A stretch of 64,000 nt of DNA from an uncultured Hyphomicrobiaceae bacterium (GTDB taxonomy: Bacteria; Pseudomonadota; Alphaproteobacteria; Rhizobiales; CAMYJA01), in contig CAMYJA010000004.1 in assembly GCA_947258705.1 (NCBI GenBank), positions 1 to 64,000 on the forward strand, written 5' to 3'. Below the pieces are notes generated by a model. It was not told the DNA's origin. It saw nothing but the letters and a program-made list of their open reading frames with translations, and ran no database searches. The translations under genes were made by a program, and so were the position numbers. Of this stretch, positions 1 to 9,856 are shown piece by piece. Each line of letters starts with the position of its first letter. Positions within the stretch are counted from its first letter, which is position 1.

Positions 1-31
1 CTGAAAAGTTTGAAACGAGGATGATCGGAGA

Positions 32-1810
32 ATGACATACAGGGCACCGGTGCAGGATATTTTGTTCGCAATGAAGGCTTCTGGCGGATTGGACCAACTT
101 ATCGAAAGTGGCGTTTATGGAGATGTTGATGAAGACCTGATTGGAGCCGTATTGGAGGAGGCTGGCAAATTTGCCTCGGATGTTCTCGCGCCCTTAAATC
201 ATCCGGGCGATCAAACCGGTTCGCATCTTGCCGATGGCAAGGTTGTTTTGCCGGAGGGCTGGAAGGAAGCCTATACGTCCTGGGCGGAAGCCGAGTGGGG
301 CGCCCTACCCTGTTCACCAGACCATGGCGGGCAGGGATTGCCGAGCATGGTTTCAATGGGCGTTTGCGAGATCTGGAACGCTGCGAATACTTCGTTCGGG
401 CTGGCGCCCTTGCTGACCCAGGGTGCGGTGGATGCCATTCATCAACATGGCTCCGAAGAACTCAAAGAGAATTATCTGCCGAACATGGTCGCCGGCAAAT
501 GGACTGGTACGATGAACCTGACGGAGCCGCAGGCGGGTTCGGATTTGAGTGCGATCCGTACGCGTGCCGAGCCCCAGGAAGATGGAACTTACCGTATTTC
601 AGGAACAAAGATTTTCATCACTTATGGCGATCATGAGATGACGGAGAATATTATTCATCTTGTTTTGGCCCGGCTGCCGGATGCACCAGAAGGCACAAAA
701 GGCATTTCGCTGTTTTTGGTGCCAAAATATCTCGTCAATGACGATGGCAGTATCGGTGAGCGCAACGATGTTCACTGCAGCGGCCTGGAACACAAGCTCG
801 GTATTCATGCCAGCCCGACCTGTGTGATGTCATTCGGCGAGAAGGACGGTGCGGTCGGTTATCTGGTCGGCGAGCTTAATCAGGGCCTGAAAATCATGTT
901 CATCATGATGAACGCGGCGCGGTTGGCGGTGGGCGTACAGGGAGTCGCTGTTGCAGAGGCGGCTACGCAGAAGGCAATGGAATATGCCCATGAACGCCGG
1001 CAGGGAAAATCCAAGGATTCGCCGGCAGGTGAAATGACAGAAATCATTGCGCATCCGGATATCCGCAGAACCTTGATGAGCATGAAGGCTCTGACGGCTG
1101 CCGCCCGGGCGATTTGTCTGGCGACTTCAGCAGCGACCGATGTAATGGAACGCGCGAACTCAAAGGAGATGCGTTCAGAAGCTGCAGACCGGACGGCACT
1201 ATTGACGCCAATTGCGAAGGCATTCTCGACGGATATTGGTGTTGAAGTGGCATCAATGGGCATTCAGGTCCATGGCGGCATGGGCTTTATCGAGGAAACG
1301 GGCGCTGCCCAATATTACCGGGATGCACGTATTCTACCCATTTATGAGGGTACGAACGGCATTCAGGCCATGGACCTTGTCTTTCGCAAGCTGCCGCTTG
1401 GCGGTGGTGCGGCGGTCAAGGCCTATATCGGTGAGCTTGGCGAGACTGCGCGTGAGGTTTCCGAGGCAAATGTAGCGGCGTTCGGTGATATGGGGGAGCG
1501 TCTTGGAAAAGCTGTTGAGGCACTTCAGAAATCGACTGTGTGGCTCGGGGAAAATATGGCAGCAAATCAGGACGCCGTACTTGCTTGCGCGACACCCTAT
1601 CTCAAGCTTTTCGGGCTGGCTTCCGGCGGGCATTATCTTGCCCGGGCGGCGCTCGCCGCCAGCCGCAGTGGCGATGCCGGGCTCGACCATCACATCGCGC
1701 TTGCACGGTTCTTTGTCACCCATCATGTGTCGGAAGCAACGGGACTGGCGGACCTTGTCATGGGTGGAGATTTGCTGGTCGATAGAAATTCCCGGCTATT
1801 TGCCATTTAA
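32..1810 (+). CDS. Acyl-CoA dehydrogenase (long C-terminal-extended type)
   Basis: A 592-residue FAD enzyme expected to oxidise acyl-CoA to trans-2-enoyl-CoA. Seen: an N-terminal helical part, the middle-domain signature MNLTEPQAGSDLSAIRTRAE near residue 162, IHGxxG-like QVHGGMGFIEETG near 413, and catalytic-base segment IYEGTNGIQAMDL near 439. The length exceeds the usual 380-400 because of an extra C-terminal helical domain, typical of the subfamily with an acetyl-CoA-dehydrogenase-like C-terminal domain (FadE/AcdA-like). The ATG at 32 is preceded by GAGG about 11 nt upstream. The next gene is an enoyl-CoA hydratase, the following beta-oxidation step, so the two are probably co-transcribed. 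Chain-length preference cannot be read from sequence. Confidence 0.93.
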   Translation: MTYRAPVQDILFAMKASGGLDQLIESGVYGDVDEDLIGAVLEEAGKFASDVLAPLNHPGDQTGSHLADGKVVLPEGWKEAYTSWAEAEWGALPCSPDHGGQGLPSMVSMGVCEIWNAANTSFGLAPLLTQGAVDAIHQHGSEELKENYLPNMVAGKWTGTMNLTEPQAGSDLSAIRTRAEPQEDGTYRISGTKIFITYGDHEMTENIIHLVLARLPDAPEGTKGISLFLVPKYLVNDDGSIGERNDVHCSGLEHKLGIHASPTCVMSFGEKDGAVGYLVGELNQGLKIMFIMMNAARLAVGVQGVAVAEAATQKAMEYAHERRQGKSKDSPAGEMTEIIAHPDIRRTLMSMKALTAAARAICLATSAATDVMERANSKEMRSEAADRTALLTPIAKAFSTDIGVEVASMGIQVHGGMGFIEETGAAQYYRDARILPIYEGTNGIQAMDLVFRKLPLGGGAAVKAYIGELGETAREVSEANVAAFGDMGERLGKAVEALQKSTVWLGENMAANQDAVLACATPYLKLFGLASGGHYLARAALAASRSGDAGLDHHIALARFFVTHHVSEATGLADLVMGGDLLVDRNSRLFAI

Positions 1811-1883
1811 TCAGGGATAAGACAGATTATTGGATTTCAGCTCCTTCCCGGGAACTGGAATATTTTGGGGAGGTTGGATGATC

Positions 1884-2654
1884 ATGGCAGATGAAATCAT
1901 TGTCGAAAATGTGGATGGGGTGCAGATCATCCGAATAAATCGTCCGGAGAAGAAGAATGCGCTGACAACCGAAATGTATGGGGCAATGAGCAGTGCCCTG
2001 CAGATGGGGGATAGTTCGGCCGATGTGGGCGTGCACCTGATTACCGGCTCGGAGGGTATGTTTTCGGCGGGTAATGATTTGAATGAATTCCTAGCCTTTG
2101 CCATGGGCGGTGATAAAAAACTCGAAGCATACGAATTTCTCAAAACGATCGCGCAAATCAAGAAACCACTGATCGCCGCTGTCGATGGCCGTGCGATTGG
2201 CATCGGAACAACCATGCTGTTTCATTGCGATCTTGTCTATGCCAGCCCCCAGGCGGAGTTCAGTACGCCTTTCGTTAATCTGGGGACGGCGCCCGAAGGT
2301 GGTTCTAGTCTGCTGGTTCCGAGAATGATGGGCTATAATCGCGCATTCGAGATGCTGTGCCTGGGCAAGGCGTTTGATGCGGAAAAAGCCCTTGCGGCGG
2401 GGCTGGTCAATGAAATCGTCTCTGCTGAAGAGCTTGTCGATTATGCCACGCAATGCGGGCGTTTACTTGCCACCAAACCGCCCGAAGCCCTCAGGATATC
2501 GCGTCAGATGATCCGCGGCGAAACTCAAGAAACTCTTGATTGCATAGATGAGGAATTAAAAGTGTTTTCCGAGCGGCTGGTTTCAGATGAGGCGCGCGAA
2601 GCCTTCACGGCTTTCTTGCAAAAGCGTCCACCGAAATTTTCCAGCGGACACTAG
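1884..2654 (+). CDS. Enoyl-CoA hydratase/isomerase family protein
   Basis: Crotonase-fold enzyme of about 256 residues, expected to hydrate enoyl-CoA or isomerise its double bond. Motifs: NRPEKKNALT near the N-terminus, the oxyanion-hole segment GMFSAGNDLNEF, and NLGTAPEGGSSLLVPRMMG carrying the conserved glutamate region. The ATG at 1884 (MADEIIVENVDG) lies 10 nt after GGGGAGG at 1867-1873; an ATG at 1878 is also possible. A longer frame back to a TTG at 1830 lacks family similarity. It follows the acyl-CoA dehydrogenase by about 70 nt, consistent with fatty-acid or branched-acid degradation. One of the two usual catalytic glutamates is not obvious, so isomerase activity is possible. Confidence 0.9.
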   Translation: MADEIIVENVDGVQIIRINRPEKKNALTTEMYGAMSSALQMGDSSADVGVHLITGSEGMFSAGNDLNEFLAFAMGGDKKLEAYEFLKTIAQIKKPLIAAVDGRAIGIGTTMLFHCDLVYASPQAEFSTPFVNLGTAPEGGSSLLVPRMMGYNRAFEMLCLGKAFDAEKALAAGLVNEIVSAEELVDYATQCGRLLATKPPEALRISRQMIRGETQETLDCIDEELKVFSERLVSDEAREAFTAFLQKRPPKFSSGH

Positions 2655-2667
2655 AGACAAACCGGTG

Positions 2668-4200
2668 ATGAAAAGAATTCGGCTGAAAGCGGGTTTTGTT
2701 GTTTCTCTAGTACTCTGCTTGTTTTTGAATGCACCGACCGCCCACGGGGGATGGTTTACGAAGATCGTGACGGGGGTTTCAGACGTTACCAGGAGTGGCG
2801 GCAAGAAAGGGGTCGGGGCCGGTTTTGCAGACATTTCTGACGCTGCTCGTCTGGTAAAAAAACTTCCCATGGGAGAAAGGGTTTTTGCGCTCGCCGCGTC
2901 GGTTTCACATGAGGGACACTGGCACCTCATGAATGCTTCTGGTGAGCGTGCGACGGTCTCTGGCACTGACGAGCTTGAACGGGCGCTCGAATGGCTGATG
3001 AAAGAGCGACACCAGCGGGAAACCGGTCGGATTGTTTTTTATATTTCCGATGTCAGCCTTATAAACAATCCGCAATTTCTCGATTTTCTACCGACAGGGG
3101 CCGGCCGGCAAATTGTCGTGGGGGGGAGGGCATATGCAATCGTTCATAAAGACAAAGGCGGGCAAAAGCAGGTCTTTGCCCGCTTGCGCGAAAATCTGGA
3201 TGTGTTGCTGGATGACGTCGGGATGTTGCGTGAGACCTGCTGGCAGGTTGAGCGCCCGTTTACCCCCGGGAATGTAAGGTTTCTTTCCCTGATGGAGGGG
3301 GCTGCGAAATCAGTCCGGCCCAGGCAGGAGAGCGGCACCGGCGCGCCGATGAAGCCGGATTTCGTCGATCCCTATTATCTCGAACAGGCTTTGCAGTCCC
3401 TTGAAGGGCAGAATGTGTTCGTCACAGGCACTGTCAATGGGGATCTGCTCTATTTCAAAGAGGCCGGCGATGGCGGCTCCAGTATTCTGGTAAGCGACAT
3501 CAAGCGTGTAGCGAAGGATCTCGATATAAATCTGGTTGTTCTGAATTCCGACGTCCCGCGCCAGCCCGGCGTGCGCGACTGGCTTTGGAGAACAACGGAG
3601 GTGAGCGGGCTTACGCAGGCATTTCAAGCGAAGACGATGGGCGATTTTCTCAATGTCCTCGGAGGCGCGCGGGACGGTTTTGAACTGGCCAGCGAAAAAT
3701 CCGGCTCGACCCATTTTTCTCTCACGGCTCGGCCGGGGGAGCGTCCCAGGGGATTGTTGGAATCGGGCAAGAATACGGGTGGCGGCGACAGTATCGGATC
3801 TGTAATCACGGAAGTTATGGCTTCGATTAAAGGCGATGTGGTCGTGTCCTCGGTTGAACTCTTTCTGCGCAACTCAAGCCGCCAGAACGAACTGGACCGG
3901 CGGTTTTTTTCGGCTGTCCCGTCGTCCTTGCAATATGGTTATCTCGGACTATTGGCGTTGGGCGTGTTGGGACTGCCGGTGGCAAACCGCTGGTGGCAGA
4001 GGATATGGCCGCCCGAAAAGCGGGAGGAATACCGAACACCAGCAGCGCTATGGAGCGCTATGGCCGTCAGGAGGGTCTTGTTCGTCGCTCTCTTTTTGCC
4101 GATTGCCGGCCTGCCGGCTTTCTGGCTTCAGCTTGGGTATCTGGCCAGGAGAACGGTCTTGCTTCCCTATAAATGGTTTGCGCGTCGCAGCGTGGAATGA
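2668..4200 (+). CDS. Unassigned exported protein with C-terminal membrane anchor
   Basis: I do not recognise the family. The ATG at 2668 gives a clear signal peptide (MKRIRLKAGFVVSLVLCLF, then small residues around THG) and about 510 residues; an upstream ATG at 2587 overlaps the hydratase gene and lacks this signal. The body is mixed alpha/beta and includes a stretch near residues 100-125 reading as a predicted domain (ERALEWLMKERHQRETGRIV). Two hydrophobic segments near the end (about 430-450 and 475-500) suggest a C-terminal anchor in the inner membrane, followed by a short basic tail. It lies between fatty-acid-type enzymes with an 11-nt gap to the upstream stop. No catalytic motif was seen. 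Confidence 0.75.
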   Translation: MKRIRLKAGFVVSLVLCLFLNAPTAHGGWFTKIVTGVSDVTRSGGKKGVGAGFADISDAARLVKKLPMGERVFALAASVSHEGHWHLMNASGERATVSGTDELERALEWLMKERHQRETGRIVFYISDVSLINNPQFLDFLPTGAGRQIVVGGRAYAIVHKDKGGQKQVFARLRENLDVLLDDVGMLRETCWQVERPFTPGNVRFLSLMEGAAKSVRPRQESGTGAPMKPDFVDPYYLEQALQSLEGQNVFVTGTVNGDLLYFKEAGDGGSSILVSDIKRVAKDLDINLVVLNSDVPRQPGVRDWLWRTTEVSGLTQAFQAKTMGDFLNVLGGARDGFELASEKSGSTHFSLTARPGERPRGLLESGKNTGGGDSIGSVITEVMASIKGDVVVSSVELFLRNSSRQNELDRRFFSAVPSSLQYGYLGLLALGVLGLPVANRWWQRIWPPEKREEYRTPAALWSAMAVRRVLFVALFLPIAGLPAFWLQLGYLARRTVLLPYKWFARRSVE

Positions 4201-4259
4201 TTATCTAAACGATCCGGTGGTTTCTGATGAAGCCGGAAAGAAGAGGAGAGTGAAACATT

Positions 4260-5120
4260 ATGTCACTGAGCGGCAAAACGGCATTTATTTCAGGTGGCAG
4301 CCGGGGTATAGGGCTTGCCATTGCAACGCGGCTTGCGGCCGATGGCGCAAATGTGGCTATTGCGGCCAAAACCGCCGAGCCCCATCCAAAATTACCGGGT
4401 ACAATATACGCCTCCGTGGAGGAAATAGAAAAAGCGGGGGGTAAGGGCTTGCCGCTGGTTTGCGATATTCGATATGAGGACCAGGTCGAAGCCGCTGTCA
4501 ACAAGACCGTGGAGACGTTTGGCGGTATCGATATTTGCATCAACAATGCCAGCGCCATTCAATTGACCGGAACGCTGCAAACTGAGATGAAGCGCTTCGA
4601 TCTGATGCATGGAATTAATACGCGTGGCACATTTCTCGTATCGAAATCCTGTATTCCTCATCTCAAGAAATCCGACAATCCGCATATTCTAAACCTGTCC
4701 CCGCCACTGGATTTGAATCCCAAATGGTTTGCCAATCATGTGGCCTATACAATCGCAAAATATGGAATGAGCCTATGCGTTCTCGGCATGTCGGCAGAGT
4801 TTAAAAGCCAGGGTATCGCGGTAAATGCGTTGTGGCCGCGGACAACGATTGCCACGGCGGCGGTGGCCAATCTTCTAGGCGGCGACCGCATGGTACAGGC
4901 CTCGCGTAAACCTGAGATCATGGGCGATGCCGCCCATTGCATTCTTACCAAAGCGGCGAAGGAATTCACTGGTAACTTCTGTATCGACGACACGCTTCTG
5001 GTGGAGAATGGTTTTACCGATTTCGATAAATACAGGGTTGATCCGAGTGTCGACCTGATGCCGGATTTTTTCGTTCCCGAAGATAGTGAGGCCCCCGTGT
5101 CACTAAAGGCGGTTGGTTAA
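4260..5120 (+). CDS. SDR family oxidoreductase, HSDL2-like
   Basis: Classical short-chain dehydrogenase, 286 residues. Seen: the nucleotide-binding motif SGGSRGIGLAIATRLAADGA at residues 11-30, NNASAI near 100, and the catalytic Tyr/Lys pair in YTIAKYGMS near 167. The insertion AKTAEPHPKLPGTIYASVEE is characteristic of the hydroxysteroid dehydrogenase-like 2 branch, whose bacterial members sit in lipid-metabolism neighbourhoods. The usual NSS active-site serine region here reads ILNLSPPLDLNPKW, also typical of HSDL2. AGGAG precedes the ATG (about 4243-4250). The substrate is unknown; a fatty acyl or isoprenoid substrate is inferred from the neighbours only. Confidence 0.9.
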   Translation: MSLSGKTAFISGGSRGIGLAIATRLAADGANVAIAAKTAEPHPKLPGTIYASVEEIEKAGGKGLPLVCDIRYEDQVEAAVNKTVETFGGIDICINNASAIQLTGTLQTEMKRFDLMHGINTRGTFLVSKSCIPHLKKSDNPHILNLSPPLDLNPKWFANHVAYTIAKYGMSLCVLGMSAEFKSQGIAVNALWPRTTIATAAVANLLGGDRMVQASRKPEIMGDAAHCILTKAAKEFTGNFCIDDTLLVENGFTDFDKYRVDPSVDLMPDFFVPEDSEAPVSLKAVG

Positions 5121-5126
5121 GTCTTG

Positions 5127-6056
5127 ATGCCCACACTCCTTTATACACATGAAAGCTCGCTCTCACATGACACAGGTATGGGACACCCCGAGAGGGCGGA
5201 ACGCCTGCGCGCGATCGAGAAGGTTCTGGCCGATGATTATTATGATGAGCTTGAGCGCGTCGAGGCACCCCGCGTTAAGCCGGAGGTTATAGAGCTCGCG
5301 CATCCGCACGAATATCGCATGGCGATTGAAAAAGCAGCGCCCGATGAAGGATATGCGTATCTCGATAGCGATACGCTGATGTCTCCCGGCAGTCTTGATG
5401 CGGCCTATCATGCGGTCGGCGCGGCGATCGATGCGGTCGACAAAATCATGACCGGAGCGGCGCAAAATGCATTTTGCGCCATGCGTCCGCCGGGACATCA
5501 TGCCGAGAGTGTGCGGCCCATGGGATTTTGCATCTTTAACAATATTGCTATTGCAGCTCATTATGCCCGGGATAAACATGGTGCGGAGCGGGTGGCCGTC
5601 GTCGACTTCGACGTTCATCACGGCAACGGAACACAGGAAATATTCTGGAGCCATGAAAATCTGCTGTACGCTTCAAGTCATCAGATGCCGCTCTATCCGG
5701 GCACCGGTGCGATTACCGAGACGGGTGTAGGTAATATTTTCAATGCACCTCTCAGCGGTGGTGCCGGCGGGGAGCAAATGCGCCAGGTCTATGAGGAGAG
5801 GCTTCTGCCCGCGGTCAGTGAATTCAATCCCGATCTTTTACTGATATCGGCAGGATTTGATGCGCATGTGGACGATCCACTTGGCGGCCTTGCTTTTCGC
5901 GAGGAAGATTTTGCCTGGGTAACGCAGCAACTTGTGGAATTGGCGGATGTCAAATGTGATGGCCGTGTTGTATCGCTGCTAGAAGGGGGGTATGACCTGA
6001 ATGCGCTTGCCAAATCTGTTGGCGTGCATGTGAAAGTATTGATGGATGCCGGATAA
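5127..6056 (+). CDS. Histone deacetylase family protein (class II-like amidohydrolase)
   Basis: Zinc-dependent deacetylase fold of about 309 residues, acting on an acetylated small molecule or protein lysine. Catalytic features seen: GMGHPERAERL near the N-terminus, MRPPGHHAE with the His pair near 118-126, the zinc site VDFDVHHGNGTQ near 155-166, ISAGFDAH with the second zinc Asp, and LEGGYDLNAL with the transition-state Tyr. The start is placed at ATG 5127; a TTG three bases upstream is in frame. It ends 37 nt before xseB, and HDAC-xseB-dxs runs are common in alphaproteobacteria (from memory), so the operon context is ordinary. The natural substrate is not indicated. Confidence 0.92.
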   Translation: MPTLLYTHESSLSHDTGMGHPERAERLRAIEKVLADDYYDELERVEAPRVKPEVIELAHPHEYRMAIEKAAPDEGYAYLDSDTLMSPGSLDAAYHAVGAAIDAVDKIMTGAAQNAFCAMRPPGHHAESVRPMGFCIFNNIAIAAHYARDKHGAERVAVVDFDVHHGNGTQEIFWSHENLLYASSHQMPLYPGTGAITETGVGNIFNAPLSGGAGGEQMRQVYEERLLPAVSEFNPDLLLISAGFDAHVDDPLGGLAFREEDFAWVTQQLVELADVKCDGRVVSLLEGGYDLNALAKSVGVHVKVLMDAG

Positions 6057-6093
6057 AAGGCTCTAGAATGCAGCGAGGTGAGATTTCTAGATA

Positions 6094-6345
6094 ATGGCAA
6101 AAGCAGCCAAACATGCGGATGTAAAGGGTTTGAGCTTCGAAGACGCTCTCAAGGAACTCGAGGCAATTGTCGGCCGTCTTGAGCGGGGCGATGTGGCGCT
6201 GGAGGAATCCATTGGCATTTACGAACGGGGAACGGCGCTCAGAGCACATTGCGACGGGCTTCTGAAACAGGCCGAAGCCAAGGTCGAGAAGCTTACCTTT
6301 GATGGCGACGGGCAGATCTCGGGGAGCGAACCCCTGGATGGATAG
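6094..6345 (+). CDS. xseB: Exodeoxyribonuclease VII small subunit
   Basis: An 83-residue coiled-coil-rich subunit that joins XseA to degrade single-stranded DNA. Family signature [19 protein letters not shown] and [19 protein letters not shown] are plain, followed by the usual L...AEAKVEKLT end. The length matches the family (75-90). It lies between the HDAC-like gene and dxs, a common alphaproteobacterial arrangement. xseA is not in the window. Confidence 0.96.
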   Translation: MAKAAKHADVKGLSFEDALKELEAIVGRLERGDVALEESIGIYERGTALRAHCDGLLKQAEAKVEKLTFDGDGQISGSEPLDG

Positions 6346-6529
6346 CGCCTTTCTCAATTTGGCCCGGTGGGTTTGAACCATTTGCCGCATTTACAAATCC
6401 TGGCCTCTGGTCTCATATAAACGGATAATTCAAGGGGCGCATGGTCCGTCCCTATCATGCGGGATGCAGCGGGCCGCTAGCGGTCTGGTTTAAAATTTAT
6501 GAGTTGAAACTGGTGAGATAAGTTTTTTG

Positions 6530-8449
6530 ATGAAACGCAAAACTCCAGTATTGGACAAGATCAATTCGCCTGACGATTTGAATGACATTCCCGATGAGGA
6601 ACTTGTCGGATTTGCGGATGAGCTCAGACAGGAGTTGATTGAAACCGTCTCCGTTACGGGCGGACATCTCGGCGCGGGGCTGGGTGTGGTGGAGCTGACC
6701 ATTGCTCTTCACAAGGTCTTCGATGCACCGAGAGACCGTTTGATCTGGGATGTCGGGCATCAGGCCTACCCACATAAAATCCTAACCGGGCGACGCGATC
6801 GAATTACCACATTGCGCAAGGGGGGCGGGCTCTCCGGTTTTACCAAAAGGAGTGAAAGCCAATATGATCCGTTTGGAGCGGGACATTCGTCGACTTCGAT
6901 TTCAGCCGGTCTCGGCATGGCGGTTGCCCGCGATTTATCGGATGGCGAAAATCATGTGATCGCTGTGATCGGTGATGGCGCCATGAGCGCGGGGATGGCC
7001 TATGAGGCGATGAACAATGCCGGTGCGATGGATAAGCGCCTCATTGTCATCTTAAACGACAATGATATGTCGATCGCGCCCCCTACCGGCGCACTTAGCG
7101 CCTATCTCGCCCGGATTACGTCAAGCGGCACCTATCTCAGACTCCGCGACAAGGCAAAAGATATTGTCAGGCATTTGCCCAAGGATTGGGAGCGTCGTGC
7201 GGCCCGGGCAGAGGAATATACGCGTCATTTCTGGCAGGGGGGCGCTTTATTCGAGGAACTCGGATTTTATTATATTGGCCCCATTGACGGGCACAATTTC
7301 GATCATTTGATGCCTGTTCTCAGGAATGCGCGCGACGCAAAGAGTGGTCCTTTTCTCATTCACGTGGTGACGAAAAAGGGCAAGGGTTATGTCCCTGCCG
7401 AAAATTCCGACGATAAATATCATGGCGTCGGCAAGTTTAATGTCGTGACAGGCGCTCAGGAGGAGTCCGTCGCCAATGCACCCTCCTATACCAGGGTGTT
7501 TGGCGAAACGCTGGTGCAGGAGGCGGAGGATGACGACAAGATCGTTGCGGTGACCGCTGCGATGCCCGGTGGCACGGGAATTGATATTTTTGGCAAGGCA
7601 TTTCCCGACCGTACATTCGATGTGGGGATCGCGGAACAACATGCGGTTACATTTGCGGCCGGCCTTGCGACCGAGGGTTATAAACCGTTTGCGGCGATTT
7701 ACTCGACATTCCTGCAGCGGGCCTATGATCAGGTCGTACATGATGTCGCGATACAAAAACTGCCTGTAAGATTCGCTATCGACCGGGCCGGCCTGGTTGG
7801 CGCCGACGGTCCTACTCATGCGGGGGCCTTCGATGTGGCCTATCTCGGCTGTTTGCCCAATTTCATTGTCATGGCCGCGGCGGATGAAGCGGAACTCAGG
7901 CATATGGTGGCGACTTCGGCGGCAATTGACGATCGACCTAGCGCATTCCGTTATCCCCGCGGGGAAGGTATTGGGGTGGACCTTCCCGAGAGAGGGGAGG
8001 CTCTTGAAATCGGCAAAGGCCGCATACTGAGAGAAGGCTCGTCTGTTGCGCTTCTGTCTTACGGCACCCGATTGCAGGAATGCCTTAAAGCGGCTGATCA
8101 ACTTTCCGGTTTCGGGCTTTCAGCAACCGTTGCCGATGCGCGCTTCGCGAAACCTTTAGATGAAGACCTTGTTCGCGATCTCGTGGCGCATCATGAGGTT
8201 CTGCTTACCGTAGAAGAAGGATCTGTGGGCGGTTTTGGCAGCTATGTATTGCAATTTCTGGCCGAGAGCGGTCGACTTGATCGCGGGCTCAAGGTCCGCA
8301 CGCTCGTTTTGCCGGATGTGTTCATCGATCACGACACGCCGCAAAAGATGTATGAAAGGGCCGGCCTTCAATCCGACAATATCGTCGATTGCGTATTTTC
8401 AGCACTCGGTCGCGAGCAACAGCACCGGGAGGCGGGAGACATTGCGTGA
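6530..8449 (+). CDS. dxs: 1-deoxy-D-xylulose-5-phosphate synthase
   Basis: Thiamine-diphosphate enzyme condensing pyruvate and glyceraldehyde-3-phosphate, the first step of the MEP isoprenoid pathway; cytosolic. About 639 residues, normal for the family. Seen: [19 protein letters not shown] near 40, the ThDP-binding [16 protein letters not shown] near 150-166, [18 protein letters not shown] with the catalytic Glu near 370, and the C-terminal transketolase domain ([14 protein letters not shown]). The ATG at 6530 is chosen; a TTG one codon upstream is in frame. A 180-nt gap separates it from xseB, so it may have its own promoter. A tlyA-type rRNA methylase gene often found immediately downstream is absent. 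Confidence 0.97.
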   Translation: MKRKTPVLDKINSPDDLNDIPDEELVGFADELRQELIETVSVTGGHLGAGLGVVELTIALHKVFDAPRDRLIWDVGHQAYPHKILTGRRDRITTLRKGGGLSGFTKRSESQYDPFGAGHSSTSISAGLGMAVARDLSDGENHVIAVIGDGAMSAGMAYEAMNNAGAMDKRLIVILNDNDMSIAPPTGALSAYLARITSSGTYLRLRDKAKDIVRHLPKDWERRAARAEEYTRHFWQGGALFEELGFYYIGPIDGHNFDHLMPVLRNARDAKSGPFLIHVVTKKGKGYVPAENSDDKYHGVGKFNVVTGAQEESVANAPSYTRVFGETLVQEAEDDDKIVAVTAAMPGGTGIDIFGKAFPDRTFDVGIAEQHAVTFAAGLATEGYKPFAAIYSTFLQRAYDQVVHDVAIQKLPVRFAIDRAGLVGADGPTHAGAFDVAYLGCLPNFIVMAAADEAELRHMVATSAAIDDRPSAFRYPRGEGIGVDLPERGEALEIGKGRILREGSSVALLSYGTRLQECLKAADQLSGFGLSATVADARFAKPLDEDLVRDLVAHHEVLLTVEEGSVGGFGSYVLQFLAESGRLDRGLKVRTLVLPDVFIDHDTPQKMYERAGLQSDNIVDCVFSALGREQQHREAGDIA

Positions 8450-8578
8450 TATGATGTTGTGGTTAGCCGAGGCAGGATCTTCAGCGGTTTGATATGCGCT
8501 TGTTTCACACCGATCACGGTGGGGGGGGATGGCCGGTCATGCATATGCGTCAGGTCGTGGAGAATATAACTTCGCCGG

Positions 8579-9856
8579 TTGGCGATAAGTTCGGATACAG
8601 AGGTTTGTTGCCCAGTGCCGCGTTCGGCTGACAGATTTGAGATTTCTCATTTGGGCGCGCAGGGTGACGGTGTCGCAGAGGGACCGGACGGTCCCGTCTA
8701 TATTCCATACAGTCTGGCGGGCGAGACGGTGATTGCGCTCAGGAACGGCGCCAATGCCGAGCTTGTTGAGATCGTGTCATCGAGCGCGGTGCGTCGTGCG
8801 CCAATATGCGCTCACTTCGGCGTGTGTGGCGGGTGTAAATTACAGCACATGGCACCCGAGCACTATCTTTCGTTAAAATCGGAAAATCTGGTGTCGGCTC
8901 TCCTAAAGCGCGGGATTGACCGCCCTCTGGACTCTCTCTGGTCGGCCGGCGCGGGGCATCGCAGGCGTGCCGTTTTTGCTGCTCACAAGACAAGAAAATC
9001 CGCAGTTTTCGGATTTCATCAATATCGCAGCAAGACCATTATCGATCTTGACGAATGCCCGGTGCTCACGCCTCGGATTGTATCTCGTCTCAGCGAATTA
9101 CGGTCGCTTGTGACACCATTTCTCGGCCGAAGAGGCAATGCCAAAATAACGGTTACTGATTGCGCCGATGCTCTTGATGTCGGCATCGAGGGAGGTCTTG
9201 CCGATTTGGGGCCCGATATTCTCGAACGCGTAGCGGGGAATTGCGCTCAGGCTGGGACAGACAGGCTGACTGTCGACGGTGAGCTCATGTTTCAACACCG
9301 GGTGCCGGAAGTGATTATTTCGGGTGTGCGGGTGCCTCTGCCACCGGGTGCTTTTCTGCAGGCGTGCGACAATGCGCAGGACCATATGTGCGGGCTCATT
9401 GAAAAATGGCTGTCCGGTTGTTCATCAGTGGTCGATCTATTTTCCGGCATTGGTACATTTTCATTTTCGATGGCCGGTTTTGCTCGTGTTCATGCGGTGG
9501 AAAGCCATGAGTCGTCCCTGACGGCACTCAAACAAGGATTTTCACACGCCAGCGGTTTGAAACCCATCTCGGTGGAGCGCCGAGATCTCTTTGCTCATCC
9601 TCTGTCGGCGAATGAATTGTCAAAATTCGATGGGGTTATTATTGATCCGCCACGCGCCGGCGCGATTTCGCAATCGCGGGAGATCGCCAAATCGAAAATT
9701 GCGCATGTGGTTGCCGTTTCATGCAATCCAAACACTCTCGCACGCGATTTGCGGGTTCTGATTGAAGGGGGTTATGAAATTTCCGAGCTTCACGGCGTGG
9801 ATCAATTTGTCTATTCGCCACATATCGAGGTTGTTGCCTTGCTCAAACGGAGATGA
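8579..9856 (+). CDS. Class I SAM-dependent RNA methyltransferase (TRAM, Fe-S; RlmD/RumA-like)
   Basis: Predicted uridine-C5 RNA methyltransferase. Order seen: an N-terminal TRAM-like beta-barrel (FEISHLGAQGDGVAEGPDG), the cysteine cluster CAHFGVCGGCKLQHM that holds a 4Fe-4S centre in RumA, the SAM-binding FSGIGTFSFSMAG segment near 289, the DPPRAGA segment near 358, and the catalytic-cysteine motif AVSCNPNTLARD near 380. The start is uncertain: TTG 8579 opens the frame after a stop at 8567, and GTG 8615 gives a start just before the TRAM domain. Target nucleotide (23S rRNA or tRNA) is not decided by sequence. The 3' end overlaps the convergent Sir2 gene by 14 nt. Confidence 0.9.
   Translation: MAISSDTEVCCPVPRSADRFEISHLGAQGDGVAEGPDGPVYIPYSLAGETVIALRNGANAELVEIVSSSAVRRAPICAHFGVCGGCKLQHMAPEHYLSLKSENLVSALLKRGIDRPLDSLWSAGAGHRRRAVFAAHKTRKSAVFGFHQYRSKTIIDLDECPVLTPRIVSRLSELRSLVTPFLGRRGNAKITVTDCADALDVGIEGGLADLGPDILERVAGNCAQAGTDRLTVDGELMFQHRVPEVIISGVRVPLPPGAFLQACDNAQDHMCGLIEKWLSGCSSVVDLFSGIGTFSFSMAGFARVHAVESHESSLTALKQGFSHASGLKPISVERRDLFAHPLSANELSKFDGVIIDPPRAGAISQSREIAKSKIAHVVAVSCNPNTLARDLRVLIEGGYEISELHGVDQFVYSPHIEVVALLKRR

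Noticed and set aside
8450-8578. Missing tlyA gene between dxs and the RNA methyltransferase
   Set aside because: The gap is 129 nt without coding character and no remains of tlyA; absence only, not a relic.
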